Below, in pieces: positions 1 through 8,814 of a DNA stretch of 64,000 nucleotides. Location of the stretch: the NCBI GenBank assembly GCA_043497085.1, contig JBIEKI010000003.1; one strand, written 5' to 3'. Both the position numbers and the translations under genes were made by a program. The first letter of the stretch is position 1. The number at the start of each line of letters is the position of its first letter. The stretch is from Thalassobacillus sp043497085 (GTDB lineage Bacteria; Bacillota; Bacilli; Bacillales; Halobacillaceae). The notes under the pieces are model-generated. The model saw only the letters and a program-made list of their open reading frames with translations. It was not told where the DNA came from and searched no databases.

Positions 1-1
1 G

Positions 2-610
2 CTCAAGAAAAGCTTTGATGGTGGCCAAAGTATGGAGAATTTAGGATTCGAAGGAGAAAGCGATTTTCATACGATGGGAGTCGGTTATAAAAATCATGCC
101 ATCTACCTTATGAACATGGAGCCGAATTCCAAGCTTGAGGCAGGGTTCTATCGCAGTTTAGATGATGGAGAAACGTGGGAGTCCGTAGCTGCTGACGGAT
201 TAAGCACCAGCCCTTTCGCTATTGCTGTCCATCCAACGGATGAAAATATTATTGCTGCTTCCACCCAGAACGGTGTTTATCTAAGTGAAAATGGCGGGAA
301 GTCTTTTGAGCCGTTGAAAGAAAACACCCAGGGCACAGCACTATATTTTGAAGAAGATACGTTATATTACGCCACTTATTCCAATGAACCAACTATGGAA
401 GCCGTAAGTTTAGAGGATCGTTCCACGGAAACGATCTCCTTGCCTGATATCGGACAGCAAGCAATCTTGTACATTGCGAAAAACCCGGCTTCTGATGAGG
501 AGTTCACGATTCTTTCCAGCAATGGGGAGACAGACAATGCCTATAGAACTACCGATAAAGGTTCAAATTGGCAGCAAATCATCGACAAGGGAAAGCCGCT
601 TTCCAAGTAA
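2..610 (+). CDS. BNR/sortilin-like repeat protein, 3' end only
   Basis: The reading frame is open from base 2, so the gene begins upstream of the window; only about the last 202 residues are here. The visible part has repeated Asp-box-like segments (SFDGGQS, SLDDGETWE, SENGGKSFE, TTDKGSNWQ), the signature of beta-propeller BNR/sortilin or exo-alpha-sialidase folds. Bacillaceae proteins of this kind are usually exported and of unknown substrate. The internal ATG at 32 is not the true start because upstream codons continue the same repeat pattern. No enzyme residue can be judged from this fragment; a glycosidase role is family knowledge only. Confidence 0.75.
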   Translation, partial: LKKSFDGGQSMENLGFEGESDFHTMGVGYKNHAIYLMNMEPNSKLEAGFYRSLDDGETWESVAADGLSTSPFAIAVHPTDENIIAASTQNGVYLSENGGKSFEPLKENTQGTALYFEEDTLYYATYSNEPTMEAVSLEDRSTETISLPDIGQQAILYIAKNPASDEEFTILSSNGETDNAYRTTDKGSNWQQIIDKGKPLSK

Positions 611-694
611 TAAAATTGTTATAAAAAAATACGTTTCTCCTTATACCTGTAGAGGTAAAGCTATTATATAGCAAATCATAAGGAGGTATTTTAG

Positions 695-994
695 ATGGCA
701 ACAAAAATCAACCCAGAGGTAGCAGACGAGAAACGCAACCAGGCTGATGTCGAAGTACTCGATGTACGGACCGATGAGGAAGTCGAAGCAGGCATGATTC
801 CAGATGCCATTCACATTCCTCTCGACCAAATTGAAAATAAAACGGACGAGCTAGATGAAGATAAAGAATATATTACTGTCTGTGCTTCTGGAAGACGCAG
901 TGACCAAGCCGCAGATATTTTGAATGAACAAGGCTACCAGGCTCAAACGCTGGATGGCGGCATGCACGAATGGAACGGAGAAGTCACGCAATAA
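695..994 (+). CDS. Single-domain rhodanese-like protein
   Basis: A 99-residue protein that is one rhodanese domain. The DVRT motif lies at residues 23-26 and the active-site loop CASGRRS at 63-69, with Cys63 as the predicted persulfide-carrying nucleophile. Such small cytoplasmic proteins move sulfane sulfur between thiols. The start is preceded by the strong ribosome site AAGGAGG at 680-686. It has its own terminator (1004-1029), so it is probably a single-gene unit. It lies near copper genes, but nothing in the sequence ties it to copper; the sulfur donor and acceptor are unknown. Confidence 0.9.
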   Translation: MATKINPEVADEKRNQADVEVLDVRTDEEVEAGMIPDAIHIPLDQIENKTDELDEDKEYITVCASGRRSDQAADILNEQGYQAQTLDGGMHEWNGEVTQ

Positions 995-1003
995 AGAGAT
1001 TGT

Positions 1004-1029
1004 AAAAGCTGGCGATTAGCCAGCTTTTG
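1004..1029 (+). terminator. Intrinsic terminator after rhodanese gene
   Basis: Stem AAAGCTGGC / GCCAGCTTT with a short ATTA-type loop, followed by a modest T-rich tract, 10 bases after the stop codon. Confidence 0.7.
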
Positions 1030-1179
1030 CTGTTTCTGACGGAGTAAAGGGATACATAAGCTTGCCTTTTTTGAAAATTTGGGATTCATCTGTAAGCATC
1101 GCTCACTCATATAATCCCAATTGTCTAGTTACTTCAACTACAATCGGTATACTCAAAATAAAAGGGGGATAATAGTTGC

Positions 1180-1794
1180 ATGAATAATAAACAAACAGAA
1201 ACTATTAAACGAAGGTATAACCGTATTTCCAGCGTATTCGATGTAATGGACCGGATGATACGTGACAAATGGCGGGAAGAACTGCTCCAGCACGCACATG
1301 GCAAAGTGCTTGAAGTTGGTGTTGGTACAGGTTCTAATCTGAAATTTTATCCCGAACATGTAGAAGTTACTGGTATTGATTTCAGTCCAGACATGCTGGA
1401 AAAAGCTAGAAACAAAGCAAGAAAGTTGCCCCAATCTTTTGATTTGATCGAAATGGATGCGCAACAAATGGAGTTTCCGGACAATACGTTTGATACAGTT
1501 GTGTCTACATGCGTTTTTTGTTCAGTCCCTGATCCGGTTCAAGGCTTAAAAGAAATTCGCCGGGTCACCAAAAATGAGGGTAAAGTTATTATGCTTGAAC
1601 ATATGCGGAGTGATAATGAAATCGTCGGGAAAGCAATGGATATCTTAAACCCGATTGGCCTGAATATCGTGGGAGCAAACATCAACCGTAAAACGATGGA
1701 AAATATTGAACAGGCAGGCATGAAAGTAGAAAACGAGGAATTCCTGATGTCTTCTATTATGAGAAGACTAATTCTCTCTCCTAATAAACAATAA
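1180..1794 (+). CDS. Class I SAM-dependent methyltransferase
   Basis: A 204-residue Rossmann-fold methyltransferase. Motif I (VLEVGVGTGS, residues 43-52) binds S-adenosylmethionine, GIDFSPDML (65-73) gives the acidic ribose ligand, and an FDTVVST strand follows. The overall pattern resembles the UbiE/phospholipid N-methyltransferase group, and the N-terminal helix IKRRYNRISSVFD is typical of that group. The substrate cannot be read from the sequence. The gene is preceded by AAAGGGGGAT a few bases before the ATG. Its stop codon abuts the truncated remnant at 1796-2050, which is read in another frame. Confidence 0.88.
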   Translation: MNNKQTETIKRRYNRISSVFDVMDRMIRDKWREELLQHAHGKVLEVGVGTGSNLKFYPEHVEVTGIDFSPDMLEKARNKARKLPQSFDLIEMDAQQMEFPDNTFDTVVSTCVFCSVPDPVQGLKEIRRVTKNEGKVIMLEHMRSDNEIVGKAMDILNPIGLNIVGANINRKTMENIEQAGMKVENEEFLMSSIMRRLILSPNKQ

Positions 1795-1795
1795 A

Positions 1796-2050
1796 AGTGG
1801 AGTAACTGGAGTACAGGCACACAGTGACAGCGTAGAAACAAAAGTCAACAGTGAACAGCACATGGAAATGATGAAAGAAATGCGAGATATGATGCAGGAA
1901 ACTAATGCTCAAGTCAATTATGGCCAAGTAAAGAAAGCGATAGAAGAAGTAAACTCGGACATGACAAACAAAGAAATCAAGAAAATGATGGCGTCTATGC
2001 ATGGTACGCATGCAGCCAAACCAAGCGCCAACTTTGAGCCAATGAAATAG
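1796..2050 (+). pseudogene. 5'-truncated remnant of a secreted Met/His-rich protein
   Basis: From the ATG at 1862 there are 62 codons, but the same frame is open and protein-like upstream to 1796 and further into the end of the methyltransferase gene. The extra residues read GVTGVQAHSDSVETKV, which looks like the last part of a signal peptide with a cleavage site near VQA, followed by a mature N-terminus. No start codon, ribosome site or hydrophobic core precedes them. The mature part is rich in Met and Lys (MEMMKEMRDMMQ). The simplest reading is that the 5' half was deleted when this end was joined to the methyltransferase gene. It resembles in style the small exported protein at 6386-6652 in the copper cluster. 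Internal initiation at 1862 cannot be excluded. Confidence 0.6.
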
Positions 2051-2135
2051 AAGAAACAACCTCTTTAGAATATAAAATTTCTTTAGGGGTTGATTATTTT
2101 TCAGGTCTTATATTTACCATTAATAAAGGTTATTA

Positions 2136-2174
2136 AAAAGACTGTCCCATCAAAATTTGTGGGACAGTCTTTTA
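2136..2174. terminator. Bidirectional intrinsic terminator
   Basis: Perfect 14-bp stem AAAAGACTGTCCCA / TGGGACAGTCTTTT round a short AT-rich loop. A-tract on one side and T-tract on the other allow it to end transcripts from both sides: the multicopper oxidase (minus) and the remnant (plus). A weaker imperfect hairpin also lies at 2057-2100. Confidence 0.85.
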
Positions 2175-2195
2175 TCCTTTATTCAGTTCTCATAG

Positions 2196-3730
2196 TTATT
2201 GTGGATGATTTTCATACTTTCCACCGAGTTCAAAAGGAGAATAAACTCCCTGGTAATCAACGATCGTTACCATACCGCGCTCCGCATGATTGTTATCATG
2301 ACAATGAAACAGCCATTCCCCTTTGTTATTCGCTTTAAAATAAACCGTATATTCTTCACCAGGCTTTACATGGATCAGGTCTTTGACGATAGGGTTGTCT
2401 AAAGCCGTTCCATTTTTAGATACGACCTGGAACCGGTGGCCATGTAAGTGCATAGGGTGGTTCATTCTGCCAGAATTCGTAATGTTCACTTTTACGATAT
2501 CACCATCTTTAACTTTGAGGGGAGGGGTTTCCGGGAACACTTCATTATTGATTTGGAAGGCCATTCCCTGGCCCATATTCATTCCCATACTTAAATCCAT
2601 ATTGTACGTGACATCAGGATCAGGTGTCTCTTCAAATATCAATTCTTCACTTCCATAGGTAACACCAGTTGCTATTTCAGAGCTTGAAGCAATGTTTATC
2701 TGGTTAGATGGATGATCAGCATTTTCTTTTGTCACCACGGGTATTCTCATATCTTCTGCATTTTCAACATTTGTTTTTTGTGCAATGACTTCTGATTCAC
2801 TATTTTGTTTCGTATATTCGACATCTATTCGCTCTCCTGGCGCAATTTCCAATACATTTGAAGAACCTTTCTTTCCATTTACCTTTTCTGCATCATTGGC
2901 GATTACCTTCATCGAACCCTTTGGAAAAACTAACTGGTGCTGTTGGAAACCTGCATTCACGAAACGGAGCCGCGCTGTCTCTCCTTTTTTCATCACAAGT
3001 GGCTCAATGCCTTTTCCAGATTTTCCATTAACGGTGAAAGTATCATACATTTGCTGTGTATCAGCTTCTCCATTGCCGGACATGGCCCCCATCATCATAC
3101 CGCCCATATTGGACATATCTCGCTTTTCTTGATTAACCGCCCATTCATCAAGGATGTAAAATTCATCGCGATCATATTCTTTTTCTTTTTTCTCAACCAC
3201 CAGGGAGCCATACAACCCTTTATCTACCTGGGTGGAACTGTGCTGGTGGGAGTGATACCAATAAGTGCCTGCGTCATCAGCAATATATTCATAGGTAAAG
3301 GTTTGCCTGGCTGGACAGCATTCTGAGTAAGACCCGGAACACCATCCATTTTATTTGGCAGCAGGACGCCATGCCAGTGAATAGTAACCGGGACATCCAG
3401 TTCATTTTTCAGATTGATGCGTACGAAGTCTCCCTCCGTCACACGTAAAGGTTCCCCGGGCACTGTTCCATTATATGTCCATGCGCTCACTGTTTCACCA
3501 TTTCCTAACTCCCATTCTGTCTCCTGAGCTGTCAGGTCGAAAGATTTTACGGCTCGATCTCCAGCCTCCTGGTTGCCTACATCTAAAATACTAATCCCTT
3601 CCTCTTCCAAAACACCTTCAGGTAAAGACTGGCTGCTGTTGTTTTTATAATAAGGGGAATTAAAAAATAGAACGACCCCGATGCCTAATAATATAAGAAT
3701 ACTGACCGATCCAATAATTTTCCTGTTCAT
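2196..3730 (-). pseudogene. Multicopper oxidase (laccase-like), split by a single-base frameshift
   Basis: A membrane-anchored periplasm-facing oxidase of about 511 residues if read through. The first frame (3730-about 3303) has an N-terminal membrane anchor and the first copper motif HWHG at residues 118-121. The second frame continues from about 3302 with WYHSH, then HPMHLHGH and HCHDNNHAERGM near the C-terminus, so all four copper-ligand motifs exist but in two frames. The break lies in a run of three Ts on the plus strand (3302-3304); one more T would restore GKTFTYEY and the whole enzyme. Family members oxidise Cu(I) or organic substrates and protect the cell envelope. It follows the copper ATPase gene. 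It may be a true pseudogene, a phase-variable homopolymer or a sequencing error. Confidence 0.85.
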
Positions 3731-3818
3731 TTTGCTTCACCTCATCATATTTTTCTGACTGTACAATTAGTACCCGAAAACATTGCAGATATCGTGCAGA
3801 CTATGTAAATAAAATATG

Positions 3819-3856
3819 AAAGGCTGTGCAAGAATATCTCTCACACAGCCTCTCTT
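3819..3856 (-). terminator. Terminator after copB
   Basis: Stem AGGCTGTG / CACAGCCT with a T-rich 3' side on the minus strand, placed just after the copB stop and before the oxidase gene. It should make the oxidase a separate or attenuated transcript. Confidence 0.7.
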
Positions 3857-3857
3857 A

Positions 3858-5972
3858 TTAAGCTTTTAATAGTTTTGCATTGATTGCCACAATAACGGTG
3901 CTGAGACTCATCAGTATCGCTCCAACTGCGGGGCTCAACAATAAGCCCATGAACGCCAGTGCACCCGCCGCAAGTGGTATGGCAATAATGTTATAACCAG
4001 CTGCCCACCATAAATTCTGTACCATTTTCCGGTACGTCTTCTTCGATAGGTCCATAATACTTACCACGTCTTGTGGGTTGCTTTTTACTAATACCACATC
4101 AGCTGTTTCCATTGCCACATCAGTACCGCTCCCGATAGCAATTCCTAAATCAGCTGTAGCAAGAGCAGGAGCATCGTTGACGCCATCTCCTGTCATGGCA
4201 ACCTTCCATCCTTTCTGCTGAATTTCTTTGACCTGGTCAGATTTGTTATGCGGAAGTACTTCTGCATAGACTTCTTCAATTCCTACCTGTTCTGCCACCC
4301 AATCTGCGACCTTTTGATTATCACCTGTCAGCATAATCGGGTGGATATTCATTGCTTTCAATTCAGATATGGCGTCTTTGGCAGAATCCCGGACCATATC
4401 TGCTAACGCAATCATACCTATCAATTCATCTTCGACCACTACGAATACTACCGTTTTTCCCTTTTCAGAAAGGGAATTGAATTGTTCCTTATCATAGTCA
4501 AACGAACGCTCATTAACGTAAGCGGGACTGACGACAAGGACTTCTTTTCCTTCTACCGTTCCTTTCAACCCTTTCCCTGTCATCGATTCAAAGTCAGATA
4601 CTTGTTTCAACTTCAATTCTTTTTCTTGGGCTTTGTGAATAACTCCCTCTGCAAGTGGATGCTCGGAGTTCTGTTCTGCACTGGCAGCCCATAGCAGCAC
4701 ATCATCTTCGCTATGAGAACCTTCAGGAATAATGTCCGTAACCCCGAACTCCCCTTTTGTCAGGGTACCGGTTTTATCAAAGACAACAGCATTCAAATTA
4801 CGGGCACCTTCAAAGTTAGTACGATTTCTTATTAATAGACCTTTTCTTGCAGAAATAGAAGTGGATACGGCTACCACCAATGGAGCTGCTAAACCAAGCG
4901 CGTGCGGGCAAGTAATAACCATAACCGTTACCATCCGCTCTAACGCCACATCGAATGCGTAGCCCAATGCCATCCAGATGAACAAGGTACCGAACCCTGA
5001 AGCTAATGCGATATAAAATAACCACTTAGCTGCACGGTTAGCAAGATCCTGGGCTTTGGACTTCGATTCCTGGGCTTCTTTTACTAAGGTAATGACCTGA
5101 GAAAGATAGGTGTCATCTCCTGTCTTCTGCACTTCGATTTTCAGGGAACCTTCCTGGTTGACTGCCCCTCCGATAACCTCTTCATCGACATTTTTTTCAA
5201 CAGGCATAGATTCTCCGGTCAGCATCGATTCATCAATAGCTGATTTCCCTTCGGTAATGACACCATCTACCGGGATTTTTTCACCTGGTTTTACTAAAAC
5301 GATATCACCAGTGCTCAACTCAGAAACAGCCACATCTTCAGTTTCACCATTTTCTTTGATACGGTGCGCTTCATTCGGCATCAGCTTGACCAATTCTTCC
5401 AAAGCATTGGAAGCTCCCATGATGGACCGCATTTCGATCCAATGGCCTAACAGCATGATATCGATTAACGTGGCAAGCTCCCAGAAGAAATTCTTTCCGC
5501 TCCATCCGAATACGACGAGTGAACTGTAGCCATAAGCGACGAATATCGCTAACCCGATCAAAGTCATCATACCAGGGTTTTTCTGCTTCAGTTCACTGAT
5601 ACCACCGGTAAGGAATGGCCAGCCACCATAGAAAAATACAATAGTAGAAAGACCGAATAAGATCCATTGATCAAATGGAAATCTCCAATCTACTCCAAGG
5701 AAGCTTTGAATCATTGGAGATAATATTAATATCGGCACGGTCAATAATAACGAAATGTAAAATCGTTTCTTAAAATCGGCTACCATGTCTCCGTGGTCGT
5801 GATCGTGATGATCATGGCCACCACCATGTCCTTCATGGTCCTCATGTTGATCATGTTCTTCTTGGCCATCATGATGCTCCTGGCCATCGTGATGTTCATG
5901 ATTAACATGCTCTTCGTGATGCTGATGAGGCTCCTGATTTTTTTCTTGCTGCTTTTCTTTATCAGCCATCAT
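3858..5972 (-). CDS. copB: Copper-translocating P-type ATPase, CopB type
   Basis: A 704-residue P1B ATPase that exports copper across the cytoplasmic membrane. Residues 16-60 are a histidine-rich head (repeated HH, HDG and HEH), replacing the CxxC heavy-metal domain of CopA. Actuator loop TGES is at 252-255, the membrane metal-site motif is CPH at 355-357, and the phosphorylated aspartate is Asp399 in DKTGTLT. A later GDGVNDAP motif is present. CPH with a His-rich N-terminus is the mark of the CopB (P1B-3) subgroup, in contrast to CPC of CopA. Ribosome site AAAGGAGC precedes two tandem ATG codons. It is 19 bases after the SHOCT gene, so the two are cotranscribed. Confidence 0.95.
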   Translation of the reverse strand: MMADKEKQQEKNQEPHQHHEEHVNHEHHDGQEHHDGQEEHDQHEDHEGHGGGHDHHDHDHGDMVADFKKRFYISLLLTVPILILSPMIQSFLGVDWRFPFDQWILFGLSTIVFFYGGWPFLTGGISELKQKNPGMMTLIGLAIFVAYGYSSLVVFGWSGKNFFWELATLIDIMLLGHWIEMRSIMGASNALEELVKLMPNEAHRIKENGETEDVAVSELSTGDIVLVKPGEKIPVDGVITEGKSAIDESMLTGESMPVEKNVDEEVIGGAVNQEGSLKIEVQKTGDDTYLSQVITLVKEAQESKSKAQDLANRAAKWLFYIALASGFGTLFIWMALGYAFDVALERMVTVMVITCPHALGLAAPLVVAVSTSISARKGLLIRNRTNFEGARNLNAVVFDKTGTLTKGEFGVTDIIPEGSHSEDDVLLWAASAEQNSEHPLAEGVIHKAQEKELKLKQVSDFESMTGKGLKGTVEGKEVLVVSPAYVNERSFDYDKEQFNSLSEKGKTVVFVVVEDELIGMIALADMVRDSAKDAISELKAMNIHPIMLTGDNQKVADWVAEQVGIEEVYAEVLPHNKSDQVKEIQQKGWKVAMTGDGVNDAPALATADLGIAIGSGTDVAMETADVVLVKSNPQDVVSIMDLSKKTYRKMVQNLWWAAGYNIIAIPLAAGALAFMGLLLSPAVGAILMSLSTVIVAINAKLLKA

Positions 5973-5991
5973 GATGCTCCTTTCACTTGGA

Positions 5992-6231
5992 TTATTGTTC
6001 TAATTTACGCTTCAAGCGGTCGTATTCTTCTTCAGAAATTTCTCCTCTTGCTAATCTTTCTTTCAACGTATCGAGAGACTTATTACTCGAGGTATGGTCC
6101 TGTTTATTATTGGAACCTGGTTTCATCATCCAGACCACTATGGCAATAATAGCAATGATGATCAGAATCCAAATAAATCCGAAACCAAAAAAACCTCCCA
6201 TCCCTCCGTTCATTCCGCCGCCATTCATCAT
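5992..6231 (-). CDS. SHOCT-domain small membrane protein
   Basis: A 79-residue protein with a Gly/Met-rich N-terminus (MMNGGGMNGGMGG), one membrane helix (about residues 16-37) and a C-terminal SHOCT motif (LKERLARGEISEEEYDRL). I place the start at 6231 rather than the longer frame at 6261 because AAAGGAGTGG lies 6-8 bases before the ATG pair at 6231/6228. SHOCT domains are short oligomerisation or membrane-association motifs; the exact role is unknown. The Met-rich head could bind Cu(I), which would suit its place directly upstream of copB, but that is inference. Confidence 0.85.
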   Translation of the reverse strand: MMNGGGMNGGMGGFFGFGFIWILIIIAIIAIVVWMMKPGSNNKQDHTSSNKSLDTLKERLARGEISEEEYDRLKRKLEQ

Positions 6232-6310
6232 AAATATCTCCACTCCTTTTTTCATGTTCACATTATACCCATTCCACGGTAGGTATTATCCTAATCATAA
6301 ATATATATGA

Positions 6311-6344
6311 AAACAGACAGTCGAATAAATTCAACTGTCTGCCA
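6311..6344 (-). terminator. Terminator after the small exported protein gene
   Basis: Stem CAGACAGT / ACTGTCTG followed on the minus strand by TTTTCATATAT. It separates the regulatory half of the copper cluster from the SHOCT-copB pair. Confidence 0.75.
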
Positions 6345-6385
6345 TTTTGAATAAAGAAAGAAGAGGAATTACCCTTCCTTCTTAT

Positions 6386-6652
6386 TTAAAAATTATTCAT
6401 CATACCTCTACCGGCATTACCCGGTCCGTTCGGGCCGTTTTGGCCATGGCAATCCTGGTACATGTCTTCTAATTGTGAATCATTGAAGTCTGGATGCATT
6501 TTTTTCATAAAAGGAAGCATTTCTTCAAAGCTTCCCTGCCAGAATCCTTGCCCTGGTCCTTGTCCTGGTCCATCCCCATGAGCCAAAACGACATTTCCAA
6601 GCCCTAGTACTAAAGCTATAGCTGTTATCCCTGCCAACAATTTCCGCTTCAC
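6386..6652 (-). CDS. Small exported Gly/Met/His-containing protein
   Basis: An 88-residue protein with a clear signal peptide (Lys-Arg-Lys, then a hydrophobic core LLAGITAIALVLGLGNV) and predicted cleavage near VVLA, leaving a mature protein that starts HGDGPGQGPGQ. The rest has FEEMLPFMKKMHPDF and ends NAGRGMMNNF. I choose the GTG at 6652 as the start because AAAGGAGGG is 7 bases before it; the ATG at 6658 would sit on top of the ribosome site. It lies just downstream of the two-component genes in a copper cluster. A role in copper binding outside the membrane is possible, helped by an N-terminal His after processing, but there is no recognised domain. Confidence 0.75.
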   Translation of the reverse strand: MKRKLLAGITAIALVLGLGNVVLAHGDGPGQGPGQGFWQGSFEEMLPFMKKMHPDFNDSQLEDMYQDCHGQNGPNGPGNAGRGMMNNF

Positions 6653-6726
6653 AACCATCCCTCCTTTCTTACGTTCACTTTATCCTGTAATTATGGAGAA
6701 ATCATTGAGAAGACGTGACAAATTTA

Positions 6727-7407
6727 TTAACTTTTCGAGGGGTGTATCCATTTATAGCCGACACCCCATACCGTTTGGAAATAATCATCGATCGGAAACC
6801 CTGACTGTCTTATTTTTTCCCGCATATTCCGTACGTGGGAATCGATGGTTCTTCCTTCCGTATCAGAGTCAAATCCCCATATCAGTTCAATCAACTGATG
6901 ACGGTCATAAACACGGTTCGGATGTTTCATCATATAACCAATGATCGCAAATTCTTTCGGCGTCAATTTGATAGGCTTTCCCTGATAAGTAAGTTGATGA
7001 TTGTCTCCATCCCATTTTAGCCCATTAATGTCTACACTGTTTTCTTTCCCGGTTCTCCTTAATAAGGCTTCCATTCTGGCAGTCAGTTCATCTGCATCAA
7101 ACGGCTTGGTAATATAGTCATCTGCCCCAAGCTTCAATCCTTTGACGATATCCTCCTTTTGCTCCCGTGCTGTCACCATAATGATGGGCACTTCAGAGAT
7201 TTCCCTGATTGATTGGCAAACTTCCCAGCCGCTCATTCCGGGCATCATGATATCCAATAGGATGATATCAAACGAAGTTTTCCTCACCTTTTCCACCGCT
7301 TCTTCTCCAGAGACAGCCTGTTCACATTGAAAGCCTTCAGGTGCCAGATACAGCCGGAGCAGATCAAGCATCCGTTGTTCATCGTCTACTAATAATGCCT
7401 TAGCCAT
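6727..7407 (-). CDS. OmpR-family response regulator
   Basis: A 226-residue two-domain regulator. The receiver domain (residues 1-115) has the acidic pair DD at 8-9, the phospho-acceptor Asp52 in LLDIMMPG and a conserved TKPFD lysine. The C-terminal winged helix (about 130-225) contains TPKEFAIIGYM and VGYKW, typical of OmpR/PhoB DNA-binding domains. Its start overlaps the stop of the histidine kinase gene by 8 bases, so the pair is translated together. Position between copper genes suggests it senses envelope copper or redox stress, like CopR/CusR-type regulators, but the signal is inferred. Confidence 0.93.
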   Translation of the reverse strand: MAKALLVDDEQRMLDLLRLYLAPEGFQCEQAVSGEEAVEKVRKTSFDIILLDIMMPGMSGWEVCQSIREISEVPIIMVTAREQKEDIVKGLKLGADDYITKPFDADELTARMEALLRRTGKENSVDINGLKWDGDNHQLTYQGKPIKLTPKEFAIIGYMMKHPNRVYDRHQLIELIWGFDSDTEGRTIDSHVRNMREKIRQSGFPIDDYFQTVWGVGYKWIHPSKS

Positions 7408-8791
7408 TATTTTTCCCTCCTGGCAGTTCCATCATAAAAGTCGTTCCTTCCCCAAGGCTGCTCTTTACATTTATCTTACCGTCATGCAGCCGGATGATTT
7501 CTTTTACAATCGCCAAACCTAATCCAGATCCACCACTTGCTCTGGAACGAGATTTGTCTACACGGTACAGCCTGTCAAAGATAAATGGTAATTCCTCAGC
7601 AGGAATGCCGCTCCCTTCATCACTTACATTCACCACGGCTGCCCCCTGTTGCATTTCAGATGATATGCGTATTGTTGCTCCAGCTGGCGAATGTTTTAAA
7701 GCATTATCCAACAAGTTGAGCATGATTTGTTGAAAACGTTCCGGATCCACGAATGCTTCAACATTCATGGGGCAGTTCAAGTCAAGCTTCACCTTTTTTT
7801 CTTCAAAGACTGGATGCAGCCGTTTCACTACCTTTTCTAAAGACTCACACAATTTCACTTGCTCTGGTACGATAGAAAATTGATTTTGATCCATTTTAGC
7901 TAAAGCAAATAGATTTTTGACCAGTAATGTCAATTGTTCAGACTCTTCCTTTAAAATATCCAAGTAATGTCCACGTTCTTCCGTGGATAAACTGCTACGG
8001 CCGGCAATATCTGCGTATCCTTTGATATAAGTAAGCGGAGTCCGCAATTCATGGGCAATATTCGCTAAAAAATCATTACGATCCCGTTTCAAATGCTCTA
8101 ATTCGCTGGCTAATGTCTGGATAGCGTTGGCAAGCTCACCTAGTTCATCTTTACGGCTGGTTGCTTCAAGTGAAATGTCAGTTTGGCCTGTACTCATCCT
8201 CTCGGTTACTTGTTTCATATGGATCAAAGGCAAGGTTAGGAAGCGTGTTAAAATAAATATTGTAATAATTGTCAACAAAACCGTAAGCAAGCCGATGATG
8301 ACGAATTGTCTGGTAAGCTCATTTACAACGCTTTGAACAGCGTCAGAAGGAGAAAACATATAAACGTGACCTACTAATTCTCCCTCTATGACTATAGGAG
8401 ACACCGTTGCAATATAAGGAGCAGTTCTCCATCTATCTTCAATGACCTTGCCAGCATGGCTGATATTTATAGAGTTTTCATGATCAATCAGTTGAATGAT
8501 TTCATTTGTAGCTTCCGTTGATTTAGAAAGGACTTCTCCATTTTTTCCTGTAATGATGACATCAGTGGCAGCTTCTGTTTCCATTAAAGCTACATGATTC
8601 AGGGTGATGTCATCGAAACTTTTTTCCAGCACGTCTCTATGGCTGCTGCCTCGGGCAAGCAACCCATCTAATACCTCATCCACCTGGTTGGAAACGAGGT
8701 TAGTATAAAGTACAGAAAAAAGCAGCACCTCTACAATCATAATGAACACAAAAAATATCAATGCTACTTTTAATGAGAGTTTATTCAACAT
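7400..8791 (-). CDS. Membrane sensor histidine kinase
   Basis: A 463-residue class I kinase. Two membrane helices (about residues 10-30 and 162-183) bracket an extracytoplasmic sensor of about 130 residues. A HAMP region follows (185-235), then the H-box with His247 in HELRTPLTYIKGY, the N-box LLDNALKHS and the G boxes DEGSGIP and GGSGLGLAI. It would phosphorylate the regulator at 6727-7407. The sensor part has no Cys and no obvious metal-binding cluster, so the ligand is not evident. It follows the DsbD-like gene by 23 bases, within one transcript. Confidence 0.93.
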   Translation of the reverse strand: MLNKLSLKVALIFFVFIMIVEVLLFSVLYTNLVSNQVDEVLDGLLARGSSHRDVLEKSFDDITLNHVALMETEAATDVIITGKNGEVLSKSTEATNEIIQLIDHENSINISHAGKVIEDRWRTAPYIATVSPIVIEGELVGHVYMFSPSDAVQSVVNELTRQFVIIGLLTVLLTIITIFILTRFLTLPLIHMKQVTERMSTGQTDISLEATSRKDELGELANAIQTLASELEHLKRDRNDFLANIAHELRTPLTYIKGYADIAGRSSLSTEERGHYLDILKEESEQLTLLVKNLFALAKMDQNQFSIVPEQVKLCESLEKVVKRLHPVFEEKKVKLDLNCPMNVEAFVDPERFQQIMLNLLDNALKHSPAGATIRISSEMQQGAAVVNVSDEGSGIPAEELPFIFDRLYRVDKSRSRASGGSGLGLAIVKEIIRLHDGKINVKSSLGEGTTFMMELPGGKNNG

Positions 8792-8814
8792 AATAACAGC
8801 CTCTATTCTTTATT

